Shown here piece by piece: positions 8,647-17,754 of a DNA stretch of 64,000 nt. Numbering within the stretch: the first letter of the stretch is position 1; every line of letters starts with the position of its first letter. A model generated the notes under the pieces. The model saw only the letters and a program-made list of their open reading frames with translations, searched no databases and was not told the DNA's origin. The stretch is from a bacterium (GTDB lineage Bacteria > Planctomycetota > Planctomycetia > Pirellulales > Pirellulaceae), in the NCBI GenBank assembly GCA_030430075.1, contig JAUIGN010000023.1, forward strand, positions 47,535-111,534. Direction: 5' to 3'. The position numbers and the translations under genes are program-made.

Positions 8647-9846
8647 TTACGTGTAGAACTGCTTGGTTTGAAAGATTCTCAATGTCACTTCGGCGTCGCG
8701 TTTCCATTTCGTCGAGCGTGAATAGTAGGTCACCAAGGCTTCGTCGCCGACGAATGTGACGGCGGGGTAGGCGGCGTCGCGGTCTTTGCGATTGTCGATG
8801 TCATTCACATGCCGCCATGTTTTTCCATCGTCGGTGGAGATGGCGGAGCACAGCGGAATGCGAGGCCAGTTCGACTTGGAAGCGACATTGTTCCAGAGGA
8901 CGAGCAGGTCACCCGTCGTCGGAATCCGCTTGAGAAGCGCCGGTGATTCGGGCGACGTGAGCACGGTCGGTGCCGGCTCTGTCCAATGATCGCCGCCGTC
9001 CTCGGAAAGACTGAAGTACTGAACTTGATTCGTATTCCGCATCAGGCAGAACAACCGGCCATCGTCCAGTTCGACCATGGTCGGCTCATGGCATCCGCGG
9101 CCGGGCGCCGTCATTGAGTCGGCGCTTCGGTGCCACGTCCGGAAGCCGTCGTCCGAGTAGAAGACGAAGGAGTGCAGCTTCGAACGACCTCCGCGGTAAG
9201 GCTGACCACCGACGTAGTCTTCGGCGAACGGGCCATGCGCGGGAAGGAGCACGCGCCCTGAACTGAGCCGCAGGGCACGGTCGGCGTTGTTGCAGTACCA
9301 GCCCGGTTCGGAGATCTGGACCTGTTCTCCCCAGCGTTGACCATTGTCGTTCGAGCGTCGCATGAAGACGTTTCGTTGCGATTCTGAATCCCAGCCGACG
9401 TAGAAAAACAGAATCTCCGAATCGGACAAACGCACCAGGTTCGGATGCTTGACGTTGTGCTTCCACCGGTTCGGTTGCATCACGCGGCGATCCCTCCAAG
9501 TCCGACCGCGGTCGCGCGACAGCAAGGACGAAATCTGGCAGGAGACGGCGTCGGTAACGCCGGTTTGCCCGATCCGCTGTTGTGCCTCCGGCTGTTTGGA
9601 ATAGTACTCGGACCAGACCAACAGGAGGCGTTTGTCATCGAGTGGAAAGATTAACTGATGATCATGGCGCGGATGCCGAGGCGACCACGGGCAGACAATC
9701 TGGTCATGAACCGGCTGCAGCAACGTGCGGTTGTCCCCCAACGACTCGGCGCCGATCCCGAGGGCTGGCAGGCCGAGCGTGGCGGTCGCGCCGGCCAGGA
9801 GCAAACGTCGACGCGATACCTGGCTGGGAATGGGGGCGTTCTTCAT
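8647..9846 (-). CDS. Tat-exported sialidase-like BNR protein
   Basis: 399 aa from ATG at 9846, chosen because GGGAGGA lies 6-7 nt upstream and a Tat signal follows directly (SRRRLLLAGA, residues 11-20, then a hydrophobic stretch). Five Asp-box/BNR motifs of the S-x-D-x-G-x-x-W type are visible (SRDRGRTW, SNDNGQRW, SDDGFRTW, SEDGGDHW, STDDGKTW), as expected for a six-bladed sialidase propeller. Likely role: an exo-acting glycosidase or sugar-binding propeller in the periplasm. True sialidase activity is unproven, since many planctomycete members lack characterised activity. It begins 17 bp after the stop of the upstream sulfatase gene, so the two form an operon. Confidence 0.85.
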   Translation of the reverse strand: MKNAPIPSQVSRRRLLLAGATATLGLPALGIGAESLGDNRTLLQPVHDQIVCPWSPRHPRHDHQLIFPLDDKRLLLVWSEYYSKQPEAQQRIGQTGVTDAVSCQISSLLSRDRGRTWRDRRVMQPNRWKHNVKHPNLVRLSDSEILFFYVGWDSESQRNVFMRRSNDNGQRWGEQVQISEPGWYCNNADRALRLSSGRVLLPAHGPFAEDYVGGQPYRGGRSKLHSFVFYSDDGFRTWHRSADSMTAPGRGCHEPTMVELDDGRLFCLMRNTNQVQYFSLSEDGGDHWTEPAPTVLTSPESPALLKRIPTTGDLLVLWNNVASKSNWPRIPLCSAISTDDGKTWRHVNDIDNRKDRDAAYPAVTFVGDEALVTYYSRSTKWKRDAEVTLRIFQTKQFYT

Positions 9847-9863
9847 AGGCCGTCCTCCCGTGT

Positions 9864-11282
9864 TCACTGCTGATAGTCCGCTCCGGACCAACTGGCCAGC
9901 ACCGACCGCTGCCATGCTTCCAATTCACGCTTCATCGATGATAGCCGCCCGGATTCGGTCGCACGGAGATCGTCTTTCTCCAGCGGGTCGTTTGCAAGGT
10001 GGTAGAGCTCGAAGCTCACCTTGCCGTTCTTCTCGATCCGGTGCAGCTTCCACGGCCAGGCATTCCAGGCGGCATGGCCCCGCATGGCGTCCGCGCCGAA
10101 CCGGGGGAATTGCTCGACGTTCTTCAGAATCCGCTCAGGGTGAGGATTTGGCTGACCGGCTTCCTTGGCTTCCAGCAGCGCTTTGATGATCCGATCGCTC
10201 CACGTCCCCTGGCCTTGCGTGTGACCGTGCCAGAATCCCATCGGCGGGCGTTCGGTGCGTTCTCCGGTCATCACCGGCGTCAGGTCGATGCCGTCGAGCG
10301 GTGGTTGGTGGCCGGCGGTCGCCCCGGCCACGGCGAGCAGCGTCGGGTAGAGGTCAGATGCGAATGCCGGTGTGTCGATCGTTGCTGCCGAATAGCGAGC
10401 CGGCCATTCCAGCACGGCAGGGACCCGCAAACCGCCTTCGTAGATGCTCCCCTTGCGAGCGCGACCGCCGGATGATTCGGCGACCAACCCGCCGTTGTCG
10501 CTACAGTAGAAGAGCAGCGTGTTTTCTGCGATGCCCAGCTCCCCGAGGGTCATTCGCAATCGCCCGACCTGCTGATCGAGGAGAGTAATCTCGCGGAAGT
10601 AACCGGGCTTTTTCGTCTTTTCATCATTGTACATCGTCTTCGCATTCGGCACTCCCTGAGGCAACTCGGCCTGGGGGTCGTGTGGCGACGGGAACCACGT
10701 CACGGCAAAGATCGGCTTGTCACCCGCGGCGTGCTTCTTCAAGAAGTCGAGCGTCGCGTCCATGGTGATCACCGTCCCGGGCCCCTTCAAATGTTCGTAG
10801 TTGCCGTTGCGACTCAAGTACGGATCGTTGTCGAAGAAGTTGAGCCCCGAGAGCCATTCGTCGAAACCCGCGCCGCCCGGGCTGGTGGGACTGCCAGGCT
10901 GAACCGAACCGATGTGCCACTTGCCGAAATGCCCCGTGGCGTAGCCGGCGCGTTTGAGGACTTCCGCGATGGTGGTCTCCTGAGGCCGCAGGTAGTGCCC
11001 GTGGTTGGGAACATTCACGCGAAACGGGTGGCGCCCGGTCATGACGCTGGCGCGAGTTGGCGAACAGACGGGCGCGCTGGCATAAAACCGGTTGAAGACC
11101 ACGCCGGCCTCTGCCATGGCATCAAGATGAGGCGTCTTCACAAATGGATGGCCCGTGAATCCGGTGTCGCCGTAGCCGTGGTCGTCCGCCATGACCAGGA
11201 CGATATTCGGCGGTTGCTCGGCAGCGACCGTACCCGGCAGAATGCAGATCATGAGGCTCAGTAATGCTTGCTTCATCGTCAT
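9864..11282 (-). CDS. Secreted sulfatase (type I, Cys-type)
   Basis: 472 aa from ATG at 11282 (ATG at 11276 is an alternative two codons on). A signal peptide covers about residues 1-21. The metal-binding start of the domain is NIVLVMADDHGYGD. The sulfatase signature is CSPTRASVMTGR with Cys73 as the residue converted to formylglycine. GHFGKWHIG and a later CSDNGG add active-site and metal ligands. The chain has usual arylsulfatase length. It hydrolyses sulfate esters, probably on polysaccharides given its operon partner, the Tat sialidase-like protein 17 bp downstream. Maturation requires a formylglycine-generating enzyme, which is not in this window. Confidence 0.93.
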   Translation of the reverse strand: MTMKQALLSLMICILPGTVAAEQPPNIVLVMADDHGYGDTGFTGHPFVKTPHLDAMAEAGVVFNRFYASAPVCSPTRASVMTGRHPFRVNVPNHGHYLRPQETTIAEVLKRAGYATGHFGKWHIGSVQPGSPTSPGGAGFDEWLSGLNFFDNDPYLSRNGNYEHLKGPGTVITMDATLDFLKKHAAGDKPIFAVTWFPSPHDPQAELPQGVPNAKTMYNDEKTKKPGYFREITLLDQQVGRLRMTLGELGIAENTLLFYCSDNGGLVAESSGGRARKGSIYEGGLRVPAVLEWPARYSAATIDTPAFASDLYPTLLAVAGATAGHQPPLDGIDLTPVMTGERTERPPMGFWHGHTQGQGTWSDRIIKALLEAKEAGQPNPHPERILKNVEQFPRFGADAMRGHAAWNAWPWKLHRIEKNGKVSFELYHLANDPLEKDDLRATESGRLSSMKRELEAWQRSVLASWSGADYQQ

Positions 11283-11664
11283 ATGGTCCCAGGGATTCTT
11301 CGGTCGTGTTCGGTCGCCCGAACCGGCTTCAGCTTGACGCATCATGTGGCCCTCTGCAAGCGCGACGCCGCGCCGCGCTGCGGTGGGGCATACGCCAGCA
11401 TGGTGCCGATCCACCGCCGTTCTGAACGGGCATCTCGACCAATGTCCAAGCGAACCGCCTGCGACCCGGGTTGCGACCAGCTATGATATGAGCAGGAAGA
11501 AGGAGAGAACGGGATCGGATGGCAAAGTGCATTCCCAATCTGGCTGACGAGCCAGGCGGCCTGCGGACATCACGCGCTCACGCAGGGTCAAGCCTCGCCT
11601 TCCTCAACGCTGTCGCTCTCGTGTTCCTCGGATATCGGTGATTCTCAAGACGGTGGCCAGCTCA
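11283..11664. other. Divergent intergenic region
   Basis: This 382-bp region lies between the sulfatase operon (minus) and the glycosidase-like gene (plus) and should carry both promoters. No clear hexamer pair, repeat or RNA element was recognised. Confidence 0.45.
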
Positions 11665-13161
11665 ATGAAGTTGATGACGTGTGCCAGATTGTTGGTCCTG
11701 CTGACACTAATGGTCTGGGGACCGCGCCGCAGTGCTGCACAGGTCCCCGAGCAGCCCATCGAGATGGATCGCGGCGTACCCCAGTTCTTTGTCGATGACT
11801 GGCTGGTCGATAACCGGTTTGCGATCAAGTACAAGCAGCAGGCGGTCGTGCATGCGGTCCATCCGCCGCAGAAGCATCCGGCCAACCCGGTGTATCTGGG
11901 CGATTGTGGCTACGTCAATGTGGCGCGGCAGCCGAAGACCGATCGGTTTCAACTTTGGACGCAGGTCCATCGATGGGTGGAGAAGCCGAGCGGGCGGAGT
12001 AGCCGATACGCGATTGCGTACGCCGAGTCGGCCGATGGCTTGCGGTGGCATGCGCCAAATCTCGGTCTGTTTGAATGGCAGGGATCCCGAGACAACAACA
12101 TTGTCATTCGCGGACCAAACAACGCTCGCGCGAGTGGGCCGCAGCTTCTACTGACGTTGCCCCCGGAGCAGAGACGCGGCTACGAGTACGTCATGACCTA
12201 CCGGACAGGTGGGGCGGGCAAAGAGCACGACGGGATACGCCTGATCGGTTCCCAAGACGGTATTCATTGGGATACCGATGGCGAGATTCGGCTCAAACAT
12301 GTTCACTCCGACACGCTCAATAGCATCGTCTTCGACGCCTCGCGGAATCGCTACCTGATGACGTTGCGGGCCAAGGATCGCTACCGCCGATTCAAGGGCC
12401 AGATGATCGATACCGGGGCTTCGCGGCGCATCGCGTTTCTGACCAGTGATGAGCTGTGGAAGGCATGGGAGGGGCAGCCCCGCGCTCTGTTGACGCCGGA
12501 CGAAGTGGACGCCGAAGGTCATTACAACTTTTTCTACGGCATGCCGATGCATTACTACGCGGGCATCTACTGGGGCTTCTTGTGGGTGTTCCGCATGAAT
12601 GACCCGATTCATACCGAACTGGTTACCAGTCGCGACGGCGTTCACTGGCGCCGTTCCCCGCGACGCATGCCCCTGATTCCGCGCGGCGATGACGGGACAT
12701 GGGACGACGGGATGACGTTCGGCGGCCCGCATTGGGTCGAAGTCGGCGACCAGTGGTGGTTCTATTACGCCGGCCATGATGGCGGCCACGACTCGAAGGA
12801 CCGGCAGGCCGCCATCGGGTTGGCGACCTGCCCCAAAGAACGACTGGTCGGGCTGTACGGTCCGCCGCGAGCAGGGGGCGTCGTGGTTACACGACTGATT
12901 CGCTGGCCAGGCGGCGATCTGTTCATCAATGCTGCCGCGCGCCGATCAGGCGCCGCACAGCTCACGGTCCGTGTCAGCGACGCAATTCGCGAGCCGTTGG
13001 AAGGTTTCGACCATGCCGACTGCCGACCATTCCCCGGCGACGCTGTACGGCATCGGGTTACCTGGGCGGGAGACCGGTCGATGGACGAACTTGTGGGCCG
13101 GGTCGTCCGGCTGGAGATCTTTCTGCAAGACGTCGATCTTTTCACGATCGTCGCCGAATGA
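11665..13161 (+). CDS. Secreted glycosidase-like beta-propeller protein
   Basis: 498 aa from ATG at 11665 (GGTGG about 8 nt upstream); a GTG at 11638 is possible but would bury the signal peptide. Residues 1-25 form a typical signal peptide ending near SAAQ. The mature part begins with FFVDDWLVDN and has repeated Trp/Tyr-rich strands with the pattern ES-DGLRWHAP, GSQDGIHWDT and SRDGVHWRRSP. These are the blade motifs of five-bladed GH32/GH43/GH130-like propellers common in planctomycetes and annotated there as hypothetical. Catalytic acids cannot be assigned by eye. Its position among sialidase and sulfatase genes supports a role in polysaccharide processing (inference). Confidence 0.7.
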   Translation: MKLMTCARLLVLLTLMVWGPRRSAAQVPEQPIEMDRGVPQFFVDDWLVDNRFAIKYKQQAVVHAVHPPQKHPANPVYLGDCGYVNVARQPKTDRFQLWTQVHRWVEKPSGRSSRYAIAYAESADGLRWHAPNLGLFEWQGSRDNNIVIRGPNNARASGPQLLLTLPPEQRRGYEYVMTYRTGGAGKEHDGIRLIGSQDGIHWDTDGEIRLKHVHSDTLNSIVFDASRNRYLMTLRAKDRYRRFKGQMIDTGASRRIAFLTSDELWKAWEGQPRALLTPDEVDAEGHYNFFYGMPMHYYAGIYWGFLWVFRMNDPIHTELVTSRDGVHWRRSPRRMPLIPRGDDGTWDDGMTFGGPHWVEVGDQWWFYYAGHDGGHDSKDRQAAIGLATCPKERLVGLYGPPRAGGVVVTRLIRWPGGDLFINAAARRSGAAQLTVRVSDAIREPLEGFDHADCRPFPGDAVRHRVTWAGDRSMDELVGRVVRLEIFLQDVDLFTIVAE

Positions 13162-13356
13162 AGGAGGAACGTGATCGCAATGCTGGGCAAGCACCTCGCC
13201 AGGAATTCGACGGAACGGATTGGTCGCCTGCAGAGTCGCCAGGAGGTGTGGTATCACTCGATTCAAGGCGACACTGGGGATGATAGTGAGTTCCAGTGCG
13301 ATCCTTGATTCGAGAACAACAAGATCTTCGACAATGACATCACATGGAGTGAACCG

Positions 13357-14361
13357 ATGAAAAGAACGCTTCCCGTCACCCTGTTGCTTTGCCTGTTGCC
13401 TGCGATCGCCAAGGCTGACAACGCCGGCGAGGCTGCAGGTATGCAACTCGTCGAAGCGCGTCGCATCTGGGATAAGGCTCGGCATAACGCCTTTACGGAC
13501 CTGATTCGCTTTAACGATCGCTGGTTTTGCGTGTTTCGCGAAGGTCGGGGGCATGTGTCGCCGGACGGAGCATTACGGGTGATTACGTCGAAGGACGGCA
13601 ACAAGTGGGAATCGGCGGCCCTGATTACCTCGGATAACTCGGATCTGCGGGACGCCAAAATCACCGAAACTCCTGACGGTCGACTGATGCTCGCGGGGGC
13701 CGAGGCCATGAACGAACCAGTGTCGTACAAGCATCAGTCTTTGGTTTGGTTCTCCGATGATGGGCGGACGTGGAGCGCGAAACACGAAGTGGGCGACCGG
13801 GACAACTGGTTGTGGCGGATCACCTGGCACCAGGGCAAAGCGTATGGGCTCGGGTATGGTTGCCGGAGAGACAACTACGGTGTCCGGCTCTTCCACAGCA
13901 CGGATGGGCTGTCCTTCGACACGTTGATCGACAAGATGGCCGTCGAGGGGACCTACCCCAACGAGTCGTCGATGGTGTTCCTGGCGGACGGCACGTGCTA
14001 TTGCCTGCTGCGGCAGGACGGCCGGCCCAATTTGGGTGTCGTCGGCAAGTCGAGCCCTCCGTACACGGATTGGAGCTGGAAGAAGCTCGGCATGCGCATC
14101 GGTGGCCCGCACATGCTCCGCTTGCCGGACGGTCGCTTTGTGGCGGCTGTCCGTTTGTATGACTCGCCCGTGCGTACGTCCCTGTGCTGGCTGGATCCCG
14201 AAACGGCGACCCTGACGGAAGCACTCAAGCTCCCGTCAGGTGGCGATACGAGCTATGCCGGGTTGGCCTGGCACGACGACCTGTTGTGGGTCAGTTATTA
14301 CTCGTCCCACGAGGGAAAGACGTCCATTTACCTGGCGAAGGTCAAGGTCGCGGCGCCGTAA
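13357..14361 (+). CDS. Secreted sialidase-like BNR protein
   Basis: 334 aa. It has a signal peptide (MKRTLPVTLLLCLLPAIAKA, residues 1-20) and a ribosome binding site-like GGAGTG before the ATG. BNR/Asp-box-like motifs are seen at SKDGNKWES, SDDGRTWSA and STDGLSFDT. The motif CVFREGRGHVSPDG near the start resembles the arginine-bearing first blade of exo-sialidases. At 334 aa it is a compact propeller. The family is widespread in planctomycetes, often without proven sialidase activity. It lies 195 bp after the glycosidase-like gene and 193 bp before the M19 homologue, all on plus, suggesting a loose transcription unit. Confidence 0.8.
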   Translation: MKRTLPVTLLLCLLPAIAKADNAGEAAGMQLVEARRIWDKARHNAFTDLIRFNDRWFCVFREGRGHVSPDGALRVITSKDGNKWESAALITSDNSDLRDAKITETPDGRLMLAGAEAMNEPVSYKHQSLVWFSDDGRTWSAKHEVGDRDNWLWRITWHQGKAYGLGYGCRRDNYGVRLFHSTDGLSFDTLIDKMAVEGTYPNESSMVFLADGTCYCLLRQDGRPNLGVVGKSSPPYTDWSWKKLGMRIGGPHMLRLPDGRFVAAVRLYDSPVRTSLCWLDPETATLTEALKLPSGGDTSYAGLAWHDDLLWVSYYSSHEGKTSIYLAKVKVAAP

Positions 14362-14554
14362 CGCTTGTTCCCGCTACCCGTCGGCTGGCAGCCGTCCAAC
14401 AACCGACTGGCGGCGGTGCGGCGCATGTTCCGCTCACCACGCCGGTCACGGTCGACTGGTTGGCTATTCGCTGCCGATGACCAACCACGAAGGCGACGCG
14501 TCGGCCGTTGTTGCAAGAATGCCGTTAGCCGCATCCCCAGGAGGACGCATTTCA

Positions 14555-15895
14555 ATGGTCATGATCCCGGTATCCCAATCCACAAATCGGCGAGAGATGC
14601 TCAAGGCGTCACTGGCCGGCGCGTTGCTGGCTGGTAGCTCCTTCCGCCGCCCGGCACGCGCACTCGAAGAAGAGACCAACGAGAAGATCGACGAGGCGCG
14701 ACAAGTCGCCTTGGAGGTTCTCAAGCCAAGCCGGCGAGATCTCGAATACGGCTTGGGGTTGCATCGCGAGTCGCTCGTTTTCGATGCTTATGGCTTCGCT
14801 CCACGCGCAGCCATTGATGGCGACGCCATGGCTCAGTTGGTACTCGACGGCGCGTCCTCGATCGAGATCCAGGACGCTCGCGAAGAGATGGGAATGACGC
14901 GACAGGTTACGGATGCCATCGAGCGCGCCGAGTTCATGCAGGCCTGGCGCGCATCGGGAGTCACGTGTATTTTTCAGAACGCCGGCGAGGAAGGGCAAAG
15001 CCCGATGCGGTTACTCAAACGGCTCGCCCGCTTCACCTACCTGACCGATATGATGCCCGAGTTCGTTGCGAAAGCCGCCACCCCGGCGGACGTCGCCGGT
15101 GCCAAGGAGCAGGACAAGCAGTGCCTGTACTTCACGGGAAATGGCGTTCCCTTGACGCAGCAGTGGGTCTCTGTCGAAGACGAGCTGCGTTACCTGCGAA
15201 TCTTCTTTCAGCTTGGCATCCGCATGATGCATATGACCTACCAGCGCCGCAACATGATCGGCGATGGATGTGCCGAACCCGCCAATGCCGGTTTGAGCGA
15301 CTTCGGCCGGGCGGTCGTTCGCGAAATGAACAGGATTGGCGTGATCGCGGACGTCGCCCACAGCGGGTGGCGAACCAGCCAGGAAACTGCGGAAGCGTCC
15401 GCCAAGCCGGTCGTCGCGAGCCACTCGACCTGCGACGCGCTGCACCACCATATTCGAGCAAAACCGGTCGGTGTCATCAAAGCGATCGCCGACTCGGGCG
15501 GCTACATCGGCATTTGTTGCATCCCCAGTTTTCTCGGCGGACGCGCCGATATCGGCGTCATGATGGAGCACATTGACTATGTGGCTCAACGGTTTGGAGC
15601 CGAGCACGTCGCCATTGGAACCGACGTCGCGTACACGTCCCGCCAAAGTTCGGCCGAAAGCCGCAAAGTGCCCAAACGTGGACCAACACGGAAGCAGTGG
15701 CGGTCACTCTGGCCGGAAGGGTCGCTCGGAGCACAAGGGGCCGCTCCGCTCAGCCTGGCCTGGACGAACTGGCCCCTGTTTACGGTCGGGCTCGTCCAGC
15801 GAGGCTACCAGGATGACGACATCCGGAAGATCATCGGTGGCAACGTGATGCGCGTCGCCCGCGAGGTGTTGCCGGAATCGCTTCGCGATCGCTGA
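14555..15895 (+). CDS. Tat-exported M19 membrane-dipeptidase homologue with altered metal site
   Basis: 446 aa from ATG at 14555, with AGGAGGA at 14539-14545. The Tat signal is NRREMLKASLAGALLAG. The body matches peptidase M19 (renal dipeptidase): FGRAVVREMNRIGVIADVAHSG with His269, VVASHSTCDALHHHIRA with His290, and HVAIGTDVAYT near the C-terminus. However, the N-terminal zinc motif that normally reads H-x-D is DAYGF here (residues 77-81). The bridging-Glu segment, normally EGG, reads TGNG (194-197). Two of the usual dinuclear-zinc ligand sets therefore look changed, so dipeptidase activity is doubtful; it could be a mononuclear or repurposed hydrolase. Likely periplasmic. Confidence 0.82.
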   Translation: MVMIPVSQSTNRREMLKASLAGALLAGSSFRRPARALEEETNEKIDEARQVALEVLKPSRRDLEYGLGLHRESLVFDAYGFAPRAAIDGDAMAQLVLDGASSIEIQDAREEMGMTRQVTDAIERAEFMQAWRASGVTCIFQNAGEEGQSPMRLLKRLARFTYLTDMMPEFVAKAATPADVAGAKEQDKQCLYFTGNGVPLTQQWVSVEDELRYLRIFFQLGIRMMHMTYQRRNMIGDGCAEPANAGLSDFGRAVVREMNRIGVIADVAHSGWRTSQETAEASAKPVVASHSTCDALHHHIRAKPVGVIKAIADSGGYIGICCIPSFLGGRADIGVMMEHIDYVAQRFGAEHVAIGTDVAYTSRQSSAESRKVPKRGPTRKQWRSLWPEGSLGAQGAAPLSLAWTNWPLFTVGLVQRGYQDDDIRKIIGGNVMRVAREVLPESLRDR

Positions 15896-16304
15896 AGACC
15901 GGTCGGCGGTGAGAAAGCACGCCAAAGCCGAACAGTGTCCAAGGGCCACCGCATGAAGACCGTGCGAGCAGCCATCATGGAGACGCGAGAGCAGGAAAAA
16001 CCACGACGCGCTGTGGCACGCCGTGGTTCGTCGGCTGCGTTGCAGTCATCGTTGACTGGGAAAACTCGGGACGCCACGACGGCCCGTGCTGATCGTGAAG
16101 CCGTCGCATCCACCAGTGAAATGGCGTGAACCGAGGAAACCTGTCAGAAGTACTTCGCGTTCGCCGGTTAATCGCTCGGCAACGAGTCAGAAACACGTTC
16201 CGAAAAGTCAGCGGGATCAACAACGGACGTCCACATGCTTTCCGGGGCGAACCCGCCGCGGTAGAATCGGGGACGTTGTCAAACACGAATCCTGGTGGAG
16301 AACT
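15896..16304. other. Gene-free stretch upstream of an esterase remnant
   Basis: About 400 bp without a convincing reading frame. The missing N-terminal two-thirds of the downstream esterase remnant would be expected here, but no alpha/beta hydrolase motif (such as GxSxG) was found in any frame. Confidence 0.5.
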
Positions 16305-16631
16305 TTCGACGCATCCAGCCAGTTATTTGGTGTCGATCTGAAGAAACTTGACGAGCTCCCGGAAGACAAGTACCGGCTGTTCGAAGAGGTCTCTGCGTTA
16401 ACGCATTTGACGAAAGACGATCCGCCGGAAGCCCTTTTCTATGCAAGTAGGCTGGAGACGCCGATCATGAGCCAAGGAGTCGGGATCCATCATCCCCGGT
16501 TCGGCAACGCGCTCAAGGAGAAGATGGACGAACTGAAGATCGAGTGCGAGCTTCATGCCGACCTGCCCTGCGGCAACGAGTGGACCATCCGGACGGTCGA
16601 ATTCGTCAAGCGGCATCTGGGAGTCGATTGA
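16305..16631 (+). pseudogene. C-terminal remnant of a secreted alpha/beta-hydrolase (esterase)
   Basis: The last 108 or so codons of an open frame match the C-terminus of planctomycete lipase/esterase proteins of the BD-FAE or acetyl-esterase type. Visible are an ALTHLTKDDPPEALFYASR strand segment, where the catalytic Asp region normally lies, and the His-containing GVGIHHPRFGNALKEKMDE segment, ending HLGVD and a TGA. The nucleophile region and signal peptide are absent. The open frame extends upstream to about 16086, but that part is Arg/Pro-rich and not protein-like. It is best read as a truncated gene. A small functional protein is possible but unlikely. Confidence 0.65.
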
Positions 16632-16654
16632 GCCTGATGCAGCATGATGGTGAC

Positions 16655-17128
16655 ATGACGCGGCGCTACATGACCAAAGTCGATTGGTGGATCGGCCTGA
16701 TCCTGATTTGTTCTGCGGCCGTACTGGTTGGCAGTGCCCTGCCCTTCTTCTTGGGGCCGCCGGCGAGGTCTCCCTGGGGCCTGCTGGTCGGCGCGTTTTG
16801 CCTCGCGGTTGCCGCTTGGAGCTGCAGAATCCCCTTCAACACGAATTACGAGATCGGCCCGTCGGCGCTGGTCATCCGGTCCGCCGGGTTTTGCTGGCGC
16901 GTTCCACTCGACGCGATCACCGGCGTGGCCCCGACCCGTAATCCGCTCAGTGCACCAGCCTGCTCGCTTGACCGATTGCGAGTGAACTACCGCAATCACC
17001 GCGGGCGCCTGCGATTCGTGTTGATCTCTCCACGAGAAAAGGACGACTTTCTAAGAGATCTCGGTCAGGCGGTGCCGGGGCTGGAAAGGGTTGACGATCG
17101 GCTTGTCAACGCAGCATCGGAAGCGTGA
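16655..17128 (+). CDS. PH-domain-like membrane protein
   Basis: 157 aa from ATG at 16655; in-frame ATGs at 16637 and 16670 are alternatives. It begins TKVDWWIGL with two membrane helices (about 10-30 and 37-55). A soluble domain follows: NTNYEIGPSALVIRSAGF, then WRVPLDAITGVAPTRNP, and a basic strand pattern. This is the architecture of bacterial PH-like (YdbS/bPH-type) proteins, in which the domain faces the cytoplasm. The function is unknown. The gene is convergent with the following minus-strand gene; their stop codons are 5 bp apart. Confidence 0.7.
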   Translation: MTRRYMTKVDWWIGLILICSAAVLVGSALPFFLGPPARSPWGLLVGAFCLAVAAWSCRIPFNTNYEIGPSALVIRSAGFCWRVPLDAITGVAPTRNPLSAPACSLDRLRVNYRNHRGRLRFVLISPREKDDFLRDLGQAVPGLERVDDRLVNAASEA

Positions 17129-17133
17129 TCCGT

Positions 17134-17754
17134 CTACTTCCTGATCAGGCTCGGGCAGTTATTCGCCAGCCATTCGGCCGCGGAACCGGCGGCGGAAGAT
17201 CCGTATGCTTCGCCCTCGATCTTCAGTTGTGCCTGCCGGATACGACGAGCCACCATCTGAGATTCGATCGCCTGATCGTCGCTCATGCCGAGTCCCCGGA
17301 GGATATCCCGCACCCATTCGCCGCCGAACGTTTCCATCACCGCATCGTCCAGCGAGAGGTGGTGGGCGAAGCGGCAACGGCAAGGCAACTCGTCGGCGAA
17401 TGCCTCAAGTCGATCGTCTACCGAAGGCAGCGGATGCCGTTCAGCAACGATGACGTCAATGGTATCTGCTTCGCTCGCGTTTAGACCCGCAGCCAGCCCC
17501 GTGTTCAGTTTGCTGGCCGAAACGGCCTTTAATGGGACGCGCCAAGTGCGGCGGTTGGCCACTTTTTCCAGGCGGGCCAGTACGTCGGGAAAATGTGCGA
17601 CAAGCAAGATGGCAAGCGGTTCGGACATCGAGCGATCCTCGGCTTCCGCGGCCAATCCGGCATACTTGGCATCGGTCGTCATCCAGATGCGATCCGGAAC
17701 GACTTCCAGGTTGGTCGGCTGCTTTTTGCCGAACAGGGAACTGAAGAATCCCAC
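17134..17754 (-). CDS. Conserved hypothetical protein
   Basis: 206 aa from GTG at 17754, preferred because GGGAG lies about 8-9 nt upstream and the product then starts MGFFSSLFGKKQPTNL, a usual N-terminus. There is no signal peptide or membrane helix, so the protein is cytoplasmic. Residues about 15-30 read EVVPDRIWMTTDAKYAGL, followed by alternating alpha/beta segments (LAILLVAHFPDVLARLEKV; DTIDVIVAERHPLPSVDDRLEAF) that suggest a Rossmann-like or helicase C-terminal-like fold. No catalytic motif could be named. The C-terminal 60 residues are helical. The family is not recognised. Confidence 0.65.
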   Translation of the reverse strand: MGFFSSLFGKKQPTNLEVVPDRIWMTTDAKYAGLAAEAEDRSMSEPLAILLVAHFPDVLARLEKVANRRTWRVPLKAVSASKLNTGLAAGLNASEADTIDVIVAERHPLPSVDDRLEAFADELPCRCRFAHHLSLDDAVMETFGGEWVRDILRGLGMSDDQAIESQMVARRIRQAQLKIEGEAYGSSAAGSAAEWLANNCPSLIRK

